Below are positions 1 through 6,050 of a stretch of 17,676 nt of DNA, piece by piece. The stretch is from assembly GCA_020438595.1 (NCBI GenBank), contig JAGQUI010000015.1:1-17676 (forward strand). The letters are read 5' to 3'. The stretch is from Propionibacteriaceae bacterium. Lineage in GTDB: Bacteria > Actinomycetota > Actinomycetes > Propionibacteriales > Propionibacteriaceae. The position numbers and the translations under genes are program-made. Below the pieces are notes generated by a model that saw only the letters and a list, made by a program, of their open reading frames with translations, did no database searches and was not told where the DNA came from. Each line of letters begins with the position of its first letter. Within the stretch, counting starts at the first letter, position 1.

Positions 1-227
1 GCTCCCCTTCCCGGGTCGTGGAGGACTTCCACGCGGTCCGGATCATCTACGCGGCCAGCTGTGCTGCACCGACCGACCCGGTGGTGCACGACGAGGGCGG
101 CACCACGGCGGCCGCGGTCTGGGTGCCGCTGGACCGCTGGGCGCGGATGGCGTGGTCGACCGGCGCCCGCGTCCTGCTCGATCGCCACCTGCGCGACCTC
201 GTCCACTCCGGCCTGGTCCCGCGCTGA
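1..227 (+). CDS. Probable Nudix hydrolase, C-terminal part (5' end outside window)
   Basis: The frame is open from the left edge (first full codon at position 3) to a TGA at 225-227, giving about 74 residues. The visible sequence begins SPSRVVEDFHAVRIIYAA, then a loop with VVHDEGGTTAAAVWVPLDR, and ends in a helix-like tail (GARVLLDRHLRDLVHSG). The pattern of a strand, an acidic glycine loop, then A-x-WVPL and a C-terminal helix is what follows the Nudix box in actinobacterial Nudix hydrolases. These enzymes cleave nucleoside diphosphates linked to another moiety. The Nudix box itself (GX5EX7REUXEEXGU) would lie upstream and is not visible, so the substrate cannot be guessed. The assignment rests on the C-terminal pattern only. 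The GTG at 18 is an internal valine and not the start. Confidence 0.55.
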   Translation, partial: SPSRVVEDFHAVRIIYAASCAAPTDPVVHDEGGTTAAAVWVPLDRWARMAWSTGARVLLDRHLRDLVHSGLVPR

Positions 228-246
228 CGCACGTCCGTCCGAGGAG

Positions 247-255
247 TTATCCACA
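247..255 (+). promoter_or_regulatory. Perfect DnaA-box sequence TTATCCACA
   Basis: The 9-mer TTATCCACA matches the classical high-affinity DnaA box exactly. It lies in the 81-nt gap between the Nudix-like stop and the start of the AbiEi-like gene. It is a single copy and no cluster of boxes or AT-rich unwinding element is visible, so this is not an origin. It could be a DnaA-responsive promoter element or a chance match. Confidence 0.4.
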
Positions 256-261
256 ACTTCT

Positions 262-307
262 GTCCCAGGGGGTTCCCGAAGGGCACGGCCGGGCTCCACG
301 CTGGGAC
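262..307. promoter_or_regulatory. Inverted repeat immediately upstream of the AbiEi-like start codon
   Basis: GTCCCAG (262-268) and CTGGGAC (301-307) are perfect 7-bp inverted arms. The right arm ends one base before the ATG at 309. It could be an operator for autoregulation, as AbiEi-type proteins are DNA binding, or an RNA hairpin next to the ribosome site. The arms are short, so this is only a candidate. Confidence 0.3.
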
Positions 308-308
308 G

Positions 309-1265
309 ATGCGCACGCCCCACCCCTGGATCCTGCCGACGCAACCAGCGACGCGCGCACTGCTCGTGGCGAGCGGAGCCAGCGTCGCGATGATTGAGAC
401 CCGGTTGCGCTGCGGCGATCTGATCCGCCTGCGGCAGGGGGTCTACCTCGCCGCGGCCGCCTGGCCGGACGACCCGGCCGCCCAGCACCTCATGCTTGCC
501 CGCGCCGAGCTGGTGATGAATCCCCTCGCGGTCATGTCGCACGCGAGTGCGGCGATCGCGTGGGGGCTGCCCTCTCCCGGCTTCGGTGCCTGGCACCTCG
601 CACCGGTATCAGTCACTGTGCCCGCGGGAAGTGGCCGTCGATCTCGCCGGACGCGAGCCGACCACCACGTGATGAGGCTGCCGGCCGCGCAGGTCACCCG
701 GGACGCCGAGGGCTACCCGCTGACGACGGTCGCCCGCACCGCGGTCGACCTGGCCGAAGGCCTGGAGCTCCCCGGCCAACTGGTCCTGCTGGACGCTGCC
801 TCACGGTTGCTGTGCGCGTCCATGGTCACCCGCCCCCGGCGCAGCGACTACGCGAACCAGCGGCTTGCCGACGCGGCCCGGGACCAACTCCGCGTGGCAG
901 CAGCAGGGCGCCATCGGGGCCTCCCGTTCGCCATCGACCGGGCAAACCCCGCGAGGGAGTCCCCGGCCGAATCGTTGTCGGCCGGCCACTTCGAACTCGC
1001 CGGACTTCCACGGCCGGTCTGTCAGCCCCGGATGGAGACCCACCTGGGGGTCGTCTACCCGGATTTCTGGTGGCCGGAGCAGAACCTGATCGGCGAGTGC
1101 GACGGGGCGGTCAAGTACGAGGACGCGAACGCCTACGCGATGGAGAAGGAACGCGAGCAGGCACTCCGTGATCTCGGCCACGGGGTCGTGCGCTGGCTCG
1201 CCAAGGAGATCATGGCCCGGCCGCAGGTCGTGGTCGACAGGGTGTCCCGCGATCTGGGGCTGTGA
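309..1265 (+). CDS. AbiEi-like (type IV antitoxin family) protein with DUF559/Vsr-like C-terminal domain
   Basis: The protein has 318 residues. Residues about 15-50 form a winged-helix-like domain with the family pattern of a recognition region followed by G-DLIRLRQGVYL, as in AbiEi antitoxin N-termini. Then comes the typical AVMSHASAAIAWGLP segment (about residues 75-90) and a central TVARTAVDLAEG segment. The C-terminus (about 245-318) resembles DUF559/Vsr-fold nucleases: D252 in YPDFWW, E263 and D265 in GECDG, and a following basic helix and GHGVVRW strand. Members of this family are common as single genes in actinobacteria. No AbiEii nucleotidyltransferase toxin is encoded next to it, so a toxin-antitoxin function is not supported here. 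The ATG at 309 has only a weak upstream purine stretch (GGGACG). DNA binding is likely; nuclease activity is inferred from the residue pattern only. The stop codon overlaps the first copy of the downstream inverted repeat. Confidence 0.8.
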   Translation: MRTPHPWILPTQPATRALLVASGASVAMIETRLRCGDLIRLRQGVYLAAAAWPDDPAAQHLMLARAELVMNPLAVMSHASAAIAWGLPSPGFGAWHLAPVSVTVPAGSGRRSRRTRADHHVMRLPAAQVTRDAEGYPLTTVARTAVDLAEGLELPGQLVLLDAASRLLCASMVTRPRRSDYANQRLADAARDQLRVAAAGRHRGLPFAIDRANPARESPAESLSAGHFELAGLPRPVCQPRMETHLGVVYPDFWWPEQNLIGECDGAVKYEDANAYAMEKEREQALRDLGHGVVRWLAKEIMARPQVVVDRVSRDLGL

Positions 1266-1426
1266 CCCACGATTGTCGGGTTATCAGCTCGTGCGGAGCA
1301 GCCTGAGGAAGCCTGACCCACTTTTATCGGGTTCTGGAGTCGTCCGCGGACCCCATAGCCCTACAAAAGTGGGTTGGTCCGCCGACAGACCCGAGAGGCC
1401 CCGGGATAACCCGACAATTGTGGGTC
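1264..1426. repeat. Four copies of a 21-bp motif in nested inverted arrangement
   Basis: Copies 1 (1264-1284, plus) and 2 (1315-1335, plus) are followed by copies 3 (1355-1375, minus) and 4 (1406-1426, minus). The core reads ACCCAC-n5-TCGGGTT: GACCCACGATTGTCGGGTTA in copy 1, GACCCACTTTTATCGGGTTC in copy 2, AACCCACTTTTGTAGGGCTA in copy 3 and GACCCACAATTGTCGGGTTA in copy 4. Copies 1 and 4 differ at one of 21 positions, and copies 2 and 3 share ACCCACTTTT. The whole block can fold as a long stem with an inner stem. It fills the gap between two convergent genes and copy 1 contains the TGA of the AbiEi-like gene. It may be a bidirectional terminator, a REP/BIME-like repeat, or a miniature element. 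Confidence 0.85.
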
Positions 1427-1436
1427 GCGCATGGCA

Positions 1437-1466
1437 AGGGCCCCGGCGATCACCCGCCGGGGCCCT
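1437..1466 (-). terminator. GC-rich terminator hairpin of the BI-1 family gene
   Basis: AGGGCCCCGGCG (1437-1448) and CGCCGGGGCCCT (1455-1466) form a perfect 12-bp stem with a 6-nt loop. It starts 11 nt beyond the stop codon of the minus-strand gene. No U-tract follows, which is common for actinobacterial terminators. Confidence 0.8.
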
Positions 1467-1477
1467 CAGCTCAGGGG

Positions 1478-2332
1478 TTACCGCCGGAAGTACGACAGCA
1501 GCCGGAGCAGCTCGATGTAGAGCCAGACCATCGTCACGGTGAGGCCGAACGCACCCCGCCACGACTCCGACGACGGGGCGCCCATCGCGACGCCCTGCTC
1601 GATGAAGTCGAAGTCGAGGATCAGGTTGAACACCGCCAGGCCGACGCCGATCGCCGAGGCGATCAGGGCGATCACCGTCAGGTTGCCGGCCTGGATGAAC
1701 GCCATGCCGAAGAACGAGAGGACGAAGTTGATCAGGAGCACGCCCGCGTAGGCCATGGTGCCGATCAGCACCATCTTGCGGAACTTGCTGGTGACCCGGA
1801 TCCGGAAGAGCTTGTAGACGGCCAGCGTCATGCCCGCGGCCACGAAGGTGCCGATCACGGCCGGCATCACGATGCCCGGGTACATGTACTCGAACACCTT
1901 GCTGACCGCACCGAGGAACACGCCCTCGATCGCGGCGTAGGCCAGCACGAACGCGGGGTTCACCCGGCGCCGGAAGCTGACCAGCATCACCACGCCGAAG
2001 GCGACCAGGCCGGACACGATCCAGATCGGCATCAGCAGGGAGTCCGGCAGGAACATGTAGCTCAGCGCCGCCGTGGCGATCACCGTGCCGAGCGTGATCG
2101 CGGTCTTCGTGATCACGTCGTCGATCGTCATCCGCCCAGCCACCGGGGCCTGCGGCTGGAACTGCTGGGCGTTCGCGTCGGTGTAGCCGTAGGGCTGTCC
2201 CGGCACCTGGCCGGGCTGGGCGTACGGGGTGGACGCGTTCGGCTGGCCCTGGTACTGGCCGTACTGGGTCTGCTGGGCCGGTTCCACCTGCCACGCGTCG
2301 GGCCGGGAAAGGACCGGGTTGCTGCTGCGCAT
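1478..2332 (-). CDS. Bax inhibitor-1 / YccA family membrane protein
   Basis: The protein has 284 residues. A soluble N-terminus of about 65 residues is rich in Q, P, G and Y (for example QTQYGQYQGQPN). About seven hydrophobic segments follow, starting near the motif GRMTIDDVITKTAITLGTV, which is typical of the actinobacterial Bax1-I (BI-1/UPF0005) group. Other family features are RVNPAFVLAYAAIEGVFLGA, NFVLSFF and the late NLILDFDFIEQGV, where acidic residues belong to the pH/Ca2+-sensing region in BI-1 homologues. The start at 2332 is chosen because AAGGAGG (2343-2349) lies 10 nt upstream, although the frame stays open further upstream. Homologues conduct or leak Ca2+ in some bacteria, but the physiological role in actinobacteria is not established. 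The gene diverges from the potassium channel gene and ends in a strong terminator. Confidence 0.93.
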   Translation of the reverse strand: MRSSNPVLSRPDAWQVEPAQQTQYGQYQGQPNASTPYAQPGQVPGQPYGYTDANAQQFQPQAPVAGRMTIDDVITKTAITLGTVIATAALSYMFLPDSLLMPIWIVSGLVAFGVVMLVSFRRRVNPAFVLAYAAIEGVFLGAVSKVFEYMYPGIVMPAVIGTFVAAGMTLAVYKLFRIRVTSKFRKMVLIGTMAYAGVLLINFVLSFFGMAFIQAGNLTVIALIASAIGVGLAVFNLILDFDFIEQGVAMGAPSSESWRGAFGLTVTMVWLYIELLRLLSYFRR

Positions 2333-2517
2333 CTGCTGCTTTCCTCCTTGGCTGGCGACGGCTCCCGCCGTCGTCGGATCTCCATGGTAGATAACTCCGC
2401 TGTGGGGTTGCTGTGTTCCACCCTGACCGAACCCTGATCCGCGACCCTGAATCCCGGTTGCCGGGGCGTCCCGCGCGCCTCGGACACCTGCGCCCGTCCG
2501 AACCGTAGAACGGGGGC
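2333..2517. promoter_or_regulatory. Divergent intergenic region between BI-1 and potassium channel genes
   Basis: This 185-bp gap must hold both promoters. The only AT-rich stretch is around 2386-2397; read on the minus strand it gives TTATCT/TATCTA (2388-2394), a possible -10 for the BI-1 gene. No convincing -35 partner or plus-strand promoter could be picked out. The Shine-Dalgarno AAGGAGG of the BI-1 gene is at 2343-2349. Confidence 0.3.
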
Positions 2518-3336
2518 ATGGCCCGCCAAGAGCTGAAGAACACCGCCTACGAGATCTTCGTCGGCCTGCTGTCGCTGGTCTCGATCCTGAACATCGCACT
2601 CCTGTACGCCTACCGCGACGACCCGGCGACCCTCCAGATCCTGGTCGTGATGGACGGGCTGTTCAGCGTCATCTTCATCGGCGACTTCGTGTACCGCTTC
2701 GCCACCGCCTCGTCGGGGTGGGCGTACTTCTTCCGCCAGTTCGGGTGGGCGGACCTGCTGGCCAGCCTGCCGCTGCCGAACCTGAAGCTCCTGCGCCTGT
2801 TCCGGGTGTTCCGGGTCGTGCGGCTCCTGCGCCGCGTCGGGTGGCGGACGTTCGTGCGGACCCTGGTCAAGGACCGGGCCGGCGGCACGCTGCTCACCCT
2901 GTTGCTCATGGGCGTGCTGGTGATGGAGTTCGGCAGCATGGGCATGCTGGCCATCGAGCAGAACGCGGACGGGGCGAACATCACCACCGGCACCGACGCC
3001 CTCTGGTACACGCTGGTCACGATCTCGACCGTCGGCTACGGCGACCACTACCCCGTCACCCGGAGCGGCCAGATGCTCGGCACGATCGTGATCATCGTGG
3101 GCGTCGGCATCTTCGGCACGTTCACGGGCTACCTGGCGAACTTCTTCCTCGCCCCGAAGCACGACGAGCCCGATCCGGACGCCCCCGCCGCGGTCTTCCC
3201 CGAGCAGGTGGGCGTGCAGGCGAGCCAGGCCGCGCAGCTGCGCGTCCTGCTGAGGCAGTCCGAGGCCACCGTCGCCGAGCTGCGCCGGATGCTGGCCGAG
3301 AGTCGCGAGGACGGCGAGCCGGGGACGCCGGGCTAG
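2518..3336 (+). CDS. Voltage-gated-type potassium channel, six transmembrane segments
   Basis: The protein has 272 residues. Hydrophobic segments lie at about 12-32 (S1) and 40-62 (S2, ending FIGDFVYRF). An S3/S4 region follows, with an arginine-rich stretch RLFRVFRVVRLLRRVGWR (about 95-112) like a voltage sensor. S5 is at about 122-147, and the pore loop carries the selectivity filter T171-V-G-Y-G-D176. S6 is at about 182-210 with a GIFGTFTGYLANFF end. The cytoplasmic tail (about 235-265) is a short amphipathic, coiled-coil-like helix (AAQLRVLLRQSEATVAELRR) that could help tetramer assembly. There is no RCK domain. The protein should sit in the cell membrane and pass K+. The start ATG at 2518 follows ACGGGGGC, a weak ribosome site. 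Its TAG stop is part of a CTAG palindrome that also gives the stop of the convergent permease gene. Confidence 0.95.
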   Translation: MARQELKNTAYEIFVGLLSLVSILNIALLYAYRDDPATLQILVVMDGLFSVIFIGDFVYRFATASSGWAYFFRQFGWADLLASLPLPNLKLLRLFRVFRVVRLLRRVGWRTFVRTLVKDRAGGTLLTLLLMGVLVMEFGSMGMLAIEQNADGANITTGTDALWYTLVTISTVGYGDHYPVTRSGQMLGTIVIIVGVGIFGTFTGYLANFFLAPKHDEPDPDAPAAVFPEQVGVQASQAAQLRVLLRQSEATVAELRRMLAESREDGEPGTPG

Positions 3337-4100
3337 CTGGCGATCCGGCGGCGGTACGCGGCCATGGCGAAGACGTGGGCCACCACCAGGATGCCTGCGC
3401 ACCAGGCGAGGGCGACCCAGATGTCGGCACCCACGGGCTGCTCGGCGAGCAGGGCGCGGATCGTGTCCACGATCGAGGTGACCGGCTGGTGCTCGGCGAA
3501 CCACCGCACGGGACCGGGCATCGTGTCGGTGGGGACGAAGGCCGAGCTGATGAAGGGCAGGAAGATCAGCGGGTATGAGAAGGCGCTCGCGCCGTCGATG
3601 GAGTGCGCCGTCAGGCCGGGAACCACTGCGATCCACGTGAGGGCGAGCGTGAACAGGACCAGGATGCCCGTGACCGCCAGCCAGGCCAGGGGCCCGGCGC
3701 CGGACCGGAATCCCATCAGGAGTGCGACGAGCACGACGACGATCAGCGAGGCCAGGTTGGCCACCAGCGAGGTCAGGACGTGCGCCCACAGGACTGACGA
3801 ACGGGCGATCGGCATGGAGTGGAAGCGGTCGAAGATGCCGGACTGCAGGTCGAGGAAGAGCCTGTAGGCGGTGTAGGCGATCCCCGAGGCGATCGTGATC
3901 AGCAGGATCCCCGGCAGCAGGTAGTCCACGTACGGGCCCGGTCCGGCGTCGATCGCCCCGCCGAGCACGTAGACGAACATCAGCATCAGGCCGATCGGGG
4001 TGATCGCCGTGGTGAGGATCGTGTCAAGGCTCCGGGTGACGTGCTTCAGCGAGCGTCCGGTGAGCACGGCGGTGTCACCGATGAGGTGGGTGGTGGTCAT
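3333..4100 (-). CDS. ABC-2 type (DrrB-like) transporter permease
   Basis: The protein has 255 residues. It starts with a short cytosolic stretch (THLIGDTAVLTGRSLKHVTR), followed by about six hydrophobic segments (around 30-50, 60-80, 105-130, 140-163, 170-188 and 228-248). The motif YLLPGILLITIASGIAYTAY and the following LFDRFHSMPIARSS-like stretch (here GIFDRFHSMPIARSSVLWAH) are typical of DrrB/ABC-2 exporters. It should pair with the ATPase encoded just upstream, sharing an ATGA overlap (4097-4100), to form an export system for a hydrophobic drug, lipid or similar compound; the substrate is unknown. It is the last gene of the PadR cassette. Its stop overlaps that of the convergent potassium channel gene by 4 nt (3333-3336), so no intergenic terminator exists between the two. 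Confidence 0.93.
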   Translation of the reverse strand: MTTTHLIGDTAVLTGRSLKHVTRSLDTILTTAITPIGLMLMFVYVLGGAIDAGPGPYVDYLLPGILLITIASGIAYTAYRLFLDLQSGIFDRFHSMPIARSSVLWAHVLTSLVANLASLIVVVLVALLMGFRSGAGPLAWLAVTGILVLFTLALTWIAVVPGLTAHSIDGASAFSYPLIFLPFISSAFVPTDTMPGPVRWFAEHQPVTSIVDTIRALLAEQPVGADIWVALAWCAGILVVAHVFAMAAYRRRIAS

Positions 4101-4924
4101 GATGATTCCTCCGTGGTCTTCGGGGTGGACGGGTCGGTCGGTGCGGCGGACCCGCCGGCATGACGCTCGCGGGTTCCGCCGATGAGGGCGAGGAAGACCT
4201 CCTCGAGCGTCGGCTGCTTCTCGACGTACTCGACCTCCGCGGGCGGCAGGAGTTGCTTGAGTTCGGCGAGGGTTCCCTCGACCAGGATCCTGCCCTCGTG
4301 CAGGATCGAGATCCGGTCGGCGAGTTGCTCGGCCTCGTCCAGATACTGGGTGGTGAGCAGGACAGTCGTGCCACCGCGGGCCAGTTCCCTGACGGCCTGC
4401 CAGACATCGATCCGCGCCTGCGGGTCGAGCCCGGTGGTCGGCTCGTCGAGGAAGATCACCGGCGGCTGGCCGATCAGGCTCATCGCGATGTCCAGTCGCC
4501 GGCGCATGCCTCCGGAGTAGGTCGCCACCGCTCGGTCCGCGGCGTCCGCGAGGGAGAAGCGCTCGAGGAGCTGCGCGGCCTCTGCGCCAGGATCGCCCAG
4601 GTGACGCAGTCGGGCCACCAGGGCGATGTTCTCCCGTCCCGTGAGCACGTCGTCCACGGCCGTGAACTGTCCGGTCAGGCTGATCGAGGCTCGCAGGTCG
4701 AATGCGGCGGATACCGTGTCGAAGCCGTTCACCGTGCAGGTGCCGCCGTCTGCGGCGAGCAGGGTGGCGAGGATCCGCACCACCGTGGTTTTGCCGGCGC
4801 CGTTGGAGCCGAGAAGGGCGAAGATACTACCGCGCGCGACGTCGAAGTCGACGCCCCGAAGCACCTGTAGCTCGCCGTAGGACTTCTCCAGCCCGCGGAC
4901 GCGAATGGCCGCTCCGGCGCTCAT
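4097..4924 (-). CDS. DrrA-family ABC transporter ATP-binding protein
   Basis: The protein has 275 residues. The Walker A is G39SNGAGKTT47, the ABC signature YSGGM is at 136-140, and Walker B VIFLDE is at 156-161 followed by the D-loop TTGLDP. The H-loop histidine is replaced by glutamine in LLTTQYLDEAEQLAD, as is usual in the daunorubicin-resistance DrrA family. This family also supplies the C-terminal extension PTLEEVFLALIG seen here near residues 238-249. The last 20 residues are polar and probably disordered. The protein should drive export through the DrrB-like permease. It overlaps DUF1048 upstream and the permease downstream by 4 nt each (ATGA), so all are translationally coupled. A clear role in resistance is not shown by the sequence. 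Confidence 0.95.
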   Translation of the reverse strand: MSAGAAIRVRGLEKSYGELQVLRGVDFDVARGSIFALLGSNGAGKTTVVRILATLLAADGGTCTVNGFDTVSAAFDLRASISLTGQFTAVDDVLTGRENIALVARLRHLGDPGAEAAQLLERFSLADAADRAVATYSGGMRRRLDIAMSLIGQPPVIFLDEPTTGLDPQARIDVWQAVRELARGGTTVLLTTQYLDEAEQLADRISILHEGRILVEGTLAELKQLLPPAEVEYVEKQPTLEEVFLALIGGTRERHAGGSAAPTDPSTPKTTEESS

Positions 4925-5289
4925 GCGTGCTCATCCAGTTCCGCGTCCTCGATCGCCCTGGTCAGGCGGGCGCGCTCCTTGTCGATCCACTGCCTGCCGG
5001 TGTAGGCGCGGACGAACGTCTCCGCGAAGTCGACCGGGTCGTCACCGACGATCTCGCGGATCGGGGTGCCGTCGGTCGCCGCGCGCTCCCAGAGGTCGGC
5101 GAAGTCGGTCACCATCGCGAGGGTCGTCCCGCCGTCCACGACGCCGCCGTAGTACATGAAGTACCTCAGGAAGGCCTTCGCCGAGGCGGAGTACGGTTCG
5201 GGCAGGGCGTCGATGCGGGCCCTGTCCCGCCGATAGCGCTTCTTCTCCTCCAGCGAGCCGGTGACCAGTTCGATCCATTTCGCGGCCAT
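4921..5289 (-). CDS. DUF1048 family protein
   Basis: The protein has 122 residues. It begins MAAKWIELVTGSLEEKKRYRR, followed by RARIDALPEPYSASAKAFLRYFMYYGG, the pattern of the DUF1048 family of small helical proteins. The family commonly sits beside PadR regulators and ABC exporters. Its biochemical function is not known. The ATG at 5289 is preferred because AGGAGG lies 9 nt upstream; an in-frame GTG at 5295 is only 3 nt from it. The C-terminal residues (DKERARLTRAIEDAELDEHA) look helical. The gene start lies inside the 3' part of the PadR reading frame, and its stop overlaps the ATPase start by ATGA. Confidence 0.85.
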   Translation of the reverse strand: MAAKWIELVTGSLEEKKRYRRDRARIDALPEPYSASAKAFLRYFMYYGGVVDGGTTLAMVTDFADLWERAATDGTPIREIVGDDPVDFAETFVRAYTGRQWIDKERARLTRAIEDAELDEHA

Positions 5290-5621
5290 GCCCACCTTCC
5301 TCCTTCGTGAAGCTGTTCCAGTCGTTCGGCGAGGAAGCCCCAGGTCTCCCAGAACTCCTCGAGGTACGCCCGCCCATTCGCGTTGAGGGAGTAGACCTTG
5401 CGGGGCGGGCCCTTCTCGGACGGCATCTTCTCCACATCCACGAGCCCCCGCTGCTCCACCCGGATCAGAAGGGCGTACACGGTTCCCTCCGCGATCTCGG
5501 CGAAGCCCTGCTCACGCAGCCGGGCGGTGATGTCGTAGCCGTAGGCCGGCCGGGCGGACAGGATCGCCAGCACGATTCCCTCCAGGGTGCCTTTCAGCAT
5601 CTCCGTCATCTGCTTGCCCAC
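5166..5621 (-). CDS. PadR family transcriptional regulator
   Basis: The protein has 151 residues. Residues about 5-100 make a PadR winged helix: MLKGTLEGIVLAIL, then AYGYDITARLREQG, then EGTVYALLIRVEQRGLV, then the wing with GPPRKVYSLNANGRAYL and the helix LEEFWETWGFLAERLEQL. PadR proteins usually repress a neighbouring efflux operon and their own gene until a ligand binds. The GTG at 5621 is chosen because GGAAGG lies about 6 nt upstream. The last 45 or so residues (from GGRWAWPRNG on) are R, P, S and W rich and are read through the DUF1048 gene in another frame, overlapping it by 124 nt. That tail is unlike the helical C-terminus of the family, so either the real stop has been lost through a frameshift or the tail is incidental. 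The perfect palindrome at 5636-5681 is its likely binding site. Confidence 0.9.
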   Translation of the reverse strand: MGKQMTEMLKGTLEGIVLAILSARPAYGYDITARLREQGFAEIAEGTVYALLIRVEQRGLVDVEKMPSEKGPPRKVYSLNANGRAYLEEFWETWGFLAERLEQLHEGGRWAWPRNGSNWSPARWRRRSAIGGTGPASTPCPNRTPPRRRPS

Positions 5622-5635
5622 GACGCGCCTTCCAA

Positions 5636-5681
5636 GCTATTCAGTGTTACTGACTACTGGTACATAGTAACACTGAATAGC
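5636..5681. promoter_or_regulatory. Perfect 15-bp inverted repeat, likely PadR operator/promoter
   Basis: GCTATTCAGTGTTAC (5636-5650) is repeated exactly as its reverse complement GTAACACTGAATAGC (5667-5681) with a 16-nt spacer. It lies 14 nt upstream of the PadR GTG start, and its AT content is far above the surrounding sequence. The position and symmetry fit a PadR-family operator overlapping the promoter of the PadR-DUF1048-ABC cassette. The binding by PadR is inferred. Confidence 0.8.
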
Positions 5682-5937
5682 GGGAGGGCAAGGGTCCCGC
5701 AGGACGCTCTCCGGGGGTCGCCGGGCTCAGCCGCCAGGCTGGAAGGCTGCGGCCTCACACTCGGGGAAGTCGGGCCGCAGCGGTCCGGACGGTCGCACGA
5801 CGTCGTCAGCGACTGCTCCTGCCCTCTCGGCCGTTTCCGCCGCGTGGCCGCTGGGGGGACTCCGCCGAATCCGGGCCGCGGGCCGTGACCACGACACAGG
5901 GGGGGCCCAGGTGGCGACCCTCGGCCCTCCCCCGGCG

Positions 5938-6011
5938 TGCCCCCAATGGGATTCGAACCCATACTGTGGCGGGTTTAAGCCGCCTGCCTCTGCCAGTTGG
6001 GCCATGGGGGC
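5938..6011 (-). tRNA. tRNA with anticodon UAA, short variable arm (nominally tRNA-Leu)
   Basis: On the minus strand a 74-nt cloverleaf is clear. The acceptor stem GCCCCCA/TGGGGGC has 7 perfect pairs. The D-arm starts GCC with loop AACTGGCAGA closed by GGC. The anticodon stem is GGCGG/CCGCC with loop CTTAAAC, so the anticodon is TAA. The variable loop is 5 nt (ACAGT), the T-arm is ATGGG-TTCGAAT-CCCAT, and the discriminator is A. CCA is not encoded. UAA reads the leucine codon UUA, rare in such GC-rich genomes, and bacterial tRNA-Leu normally has a long class II variable arm, which is absent here. The charging identity is therefore uncertain. Confidence 0.88.
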
Positions 6012-6050
6012 CCGGCGCGAGTCTAGAGCGGGCGAGGGCTCACCTCGTGT

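Noticed and set aside
247..255. Replication origin
   Set aside because: Only one DnaA box, with no box cluster, AT-rich region or dnaA/dnaN genes nearby.
1264..1426. CRISPR-like array
   Set aside because: Copies are inverted rather than direct, spacers vary from 19 to 30 nt, and there are no cas genes.
2380..2425. ECF sigma-factor promoter (GGAAC ... GTT) before the BI-1 gene
   Set aside because: GGAAC and GTT are present on the minus strand, but the spacing is about 2 nt too long and the -10 is poor.
1418..2437. Long plus-strand open frame opposite the BI-1 gene
   Set aside because: Its translation is rich in H, R, D and E with no domain, and the opposite strand encodes a clear membrane protein with a good ribosome site.
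2128..3789. 553-residue minus-strand open frame spanning the BI-1 start, channel and permease genes
   Set aside because: Low-complexity shadow of GC-rich codons; it contradicts three well-supported genes.
5746..5781. GCTGCGGCC/GGCCGCAGC inverted repeat downstream of the tRNA
   Set aside because: Nine-bp arms with an 18-nt loop in very GC-rich sequence; it could be a tRNA terminator but is not distinct from background. Nothing else is seen in 5682-5937.
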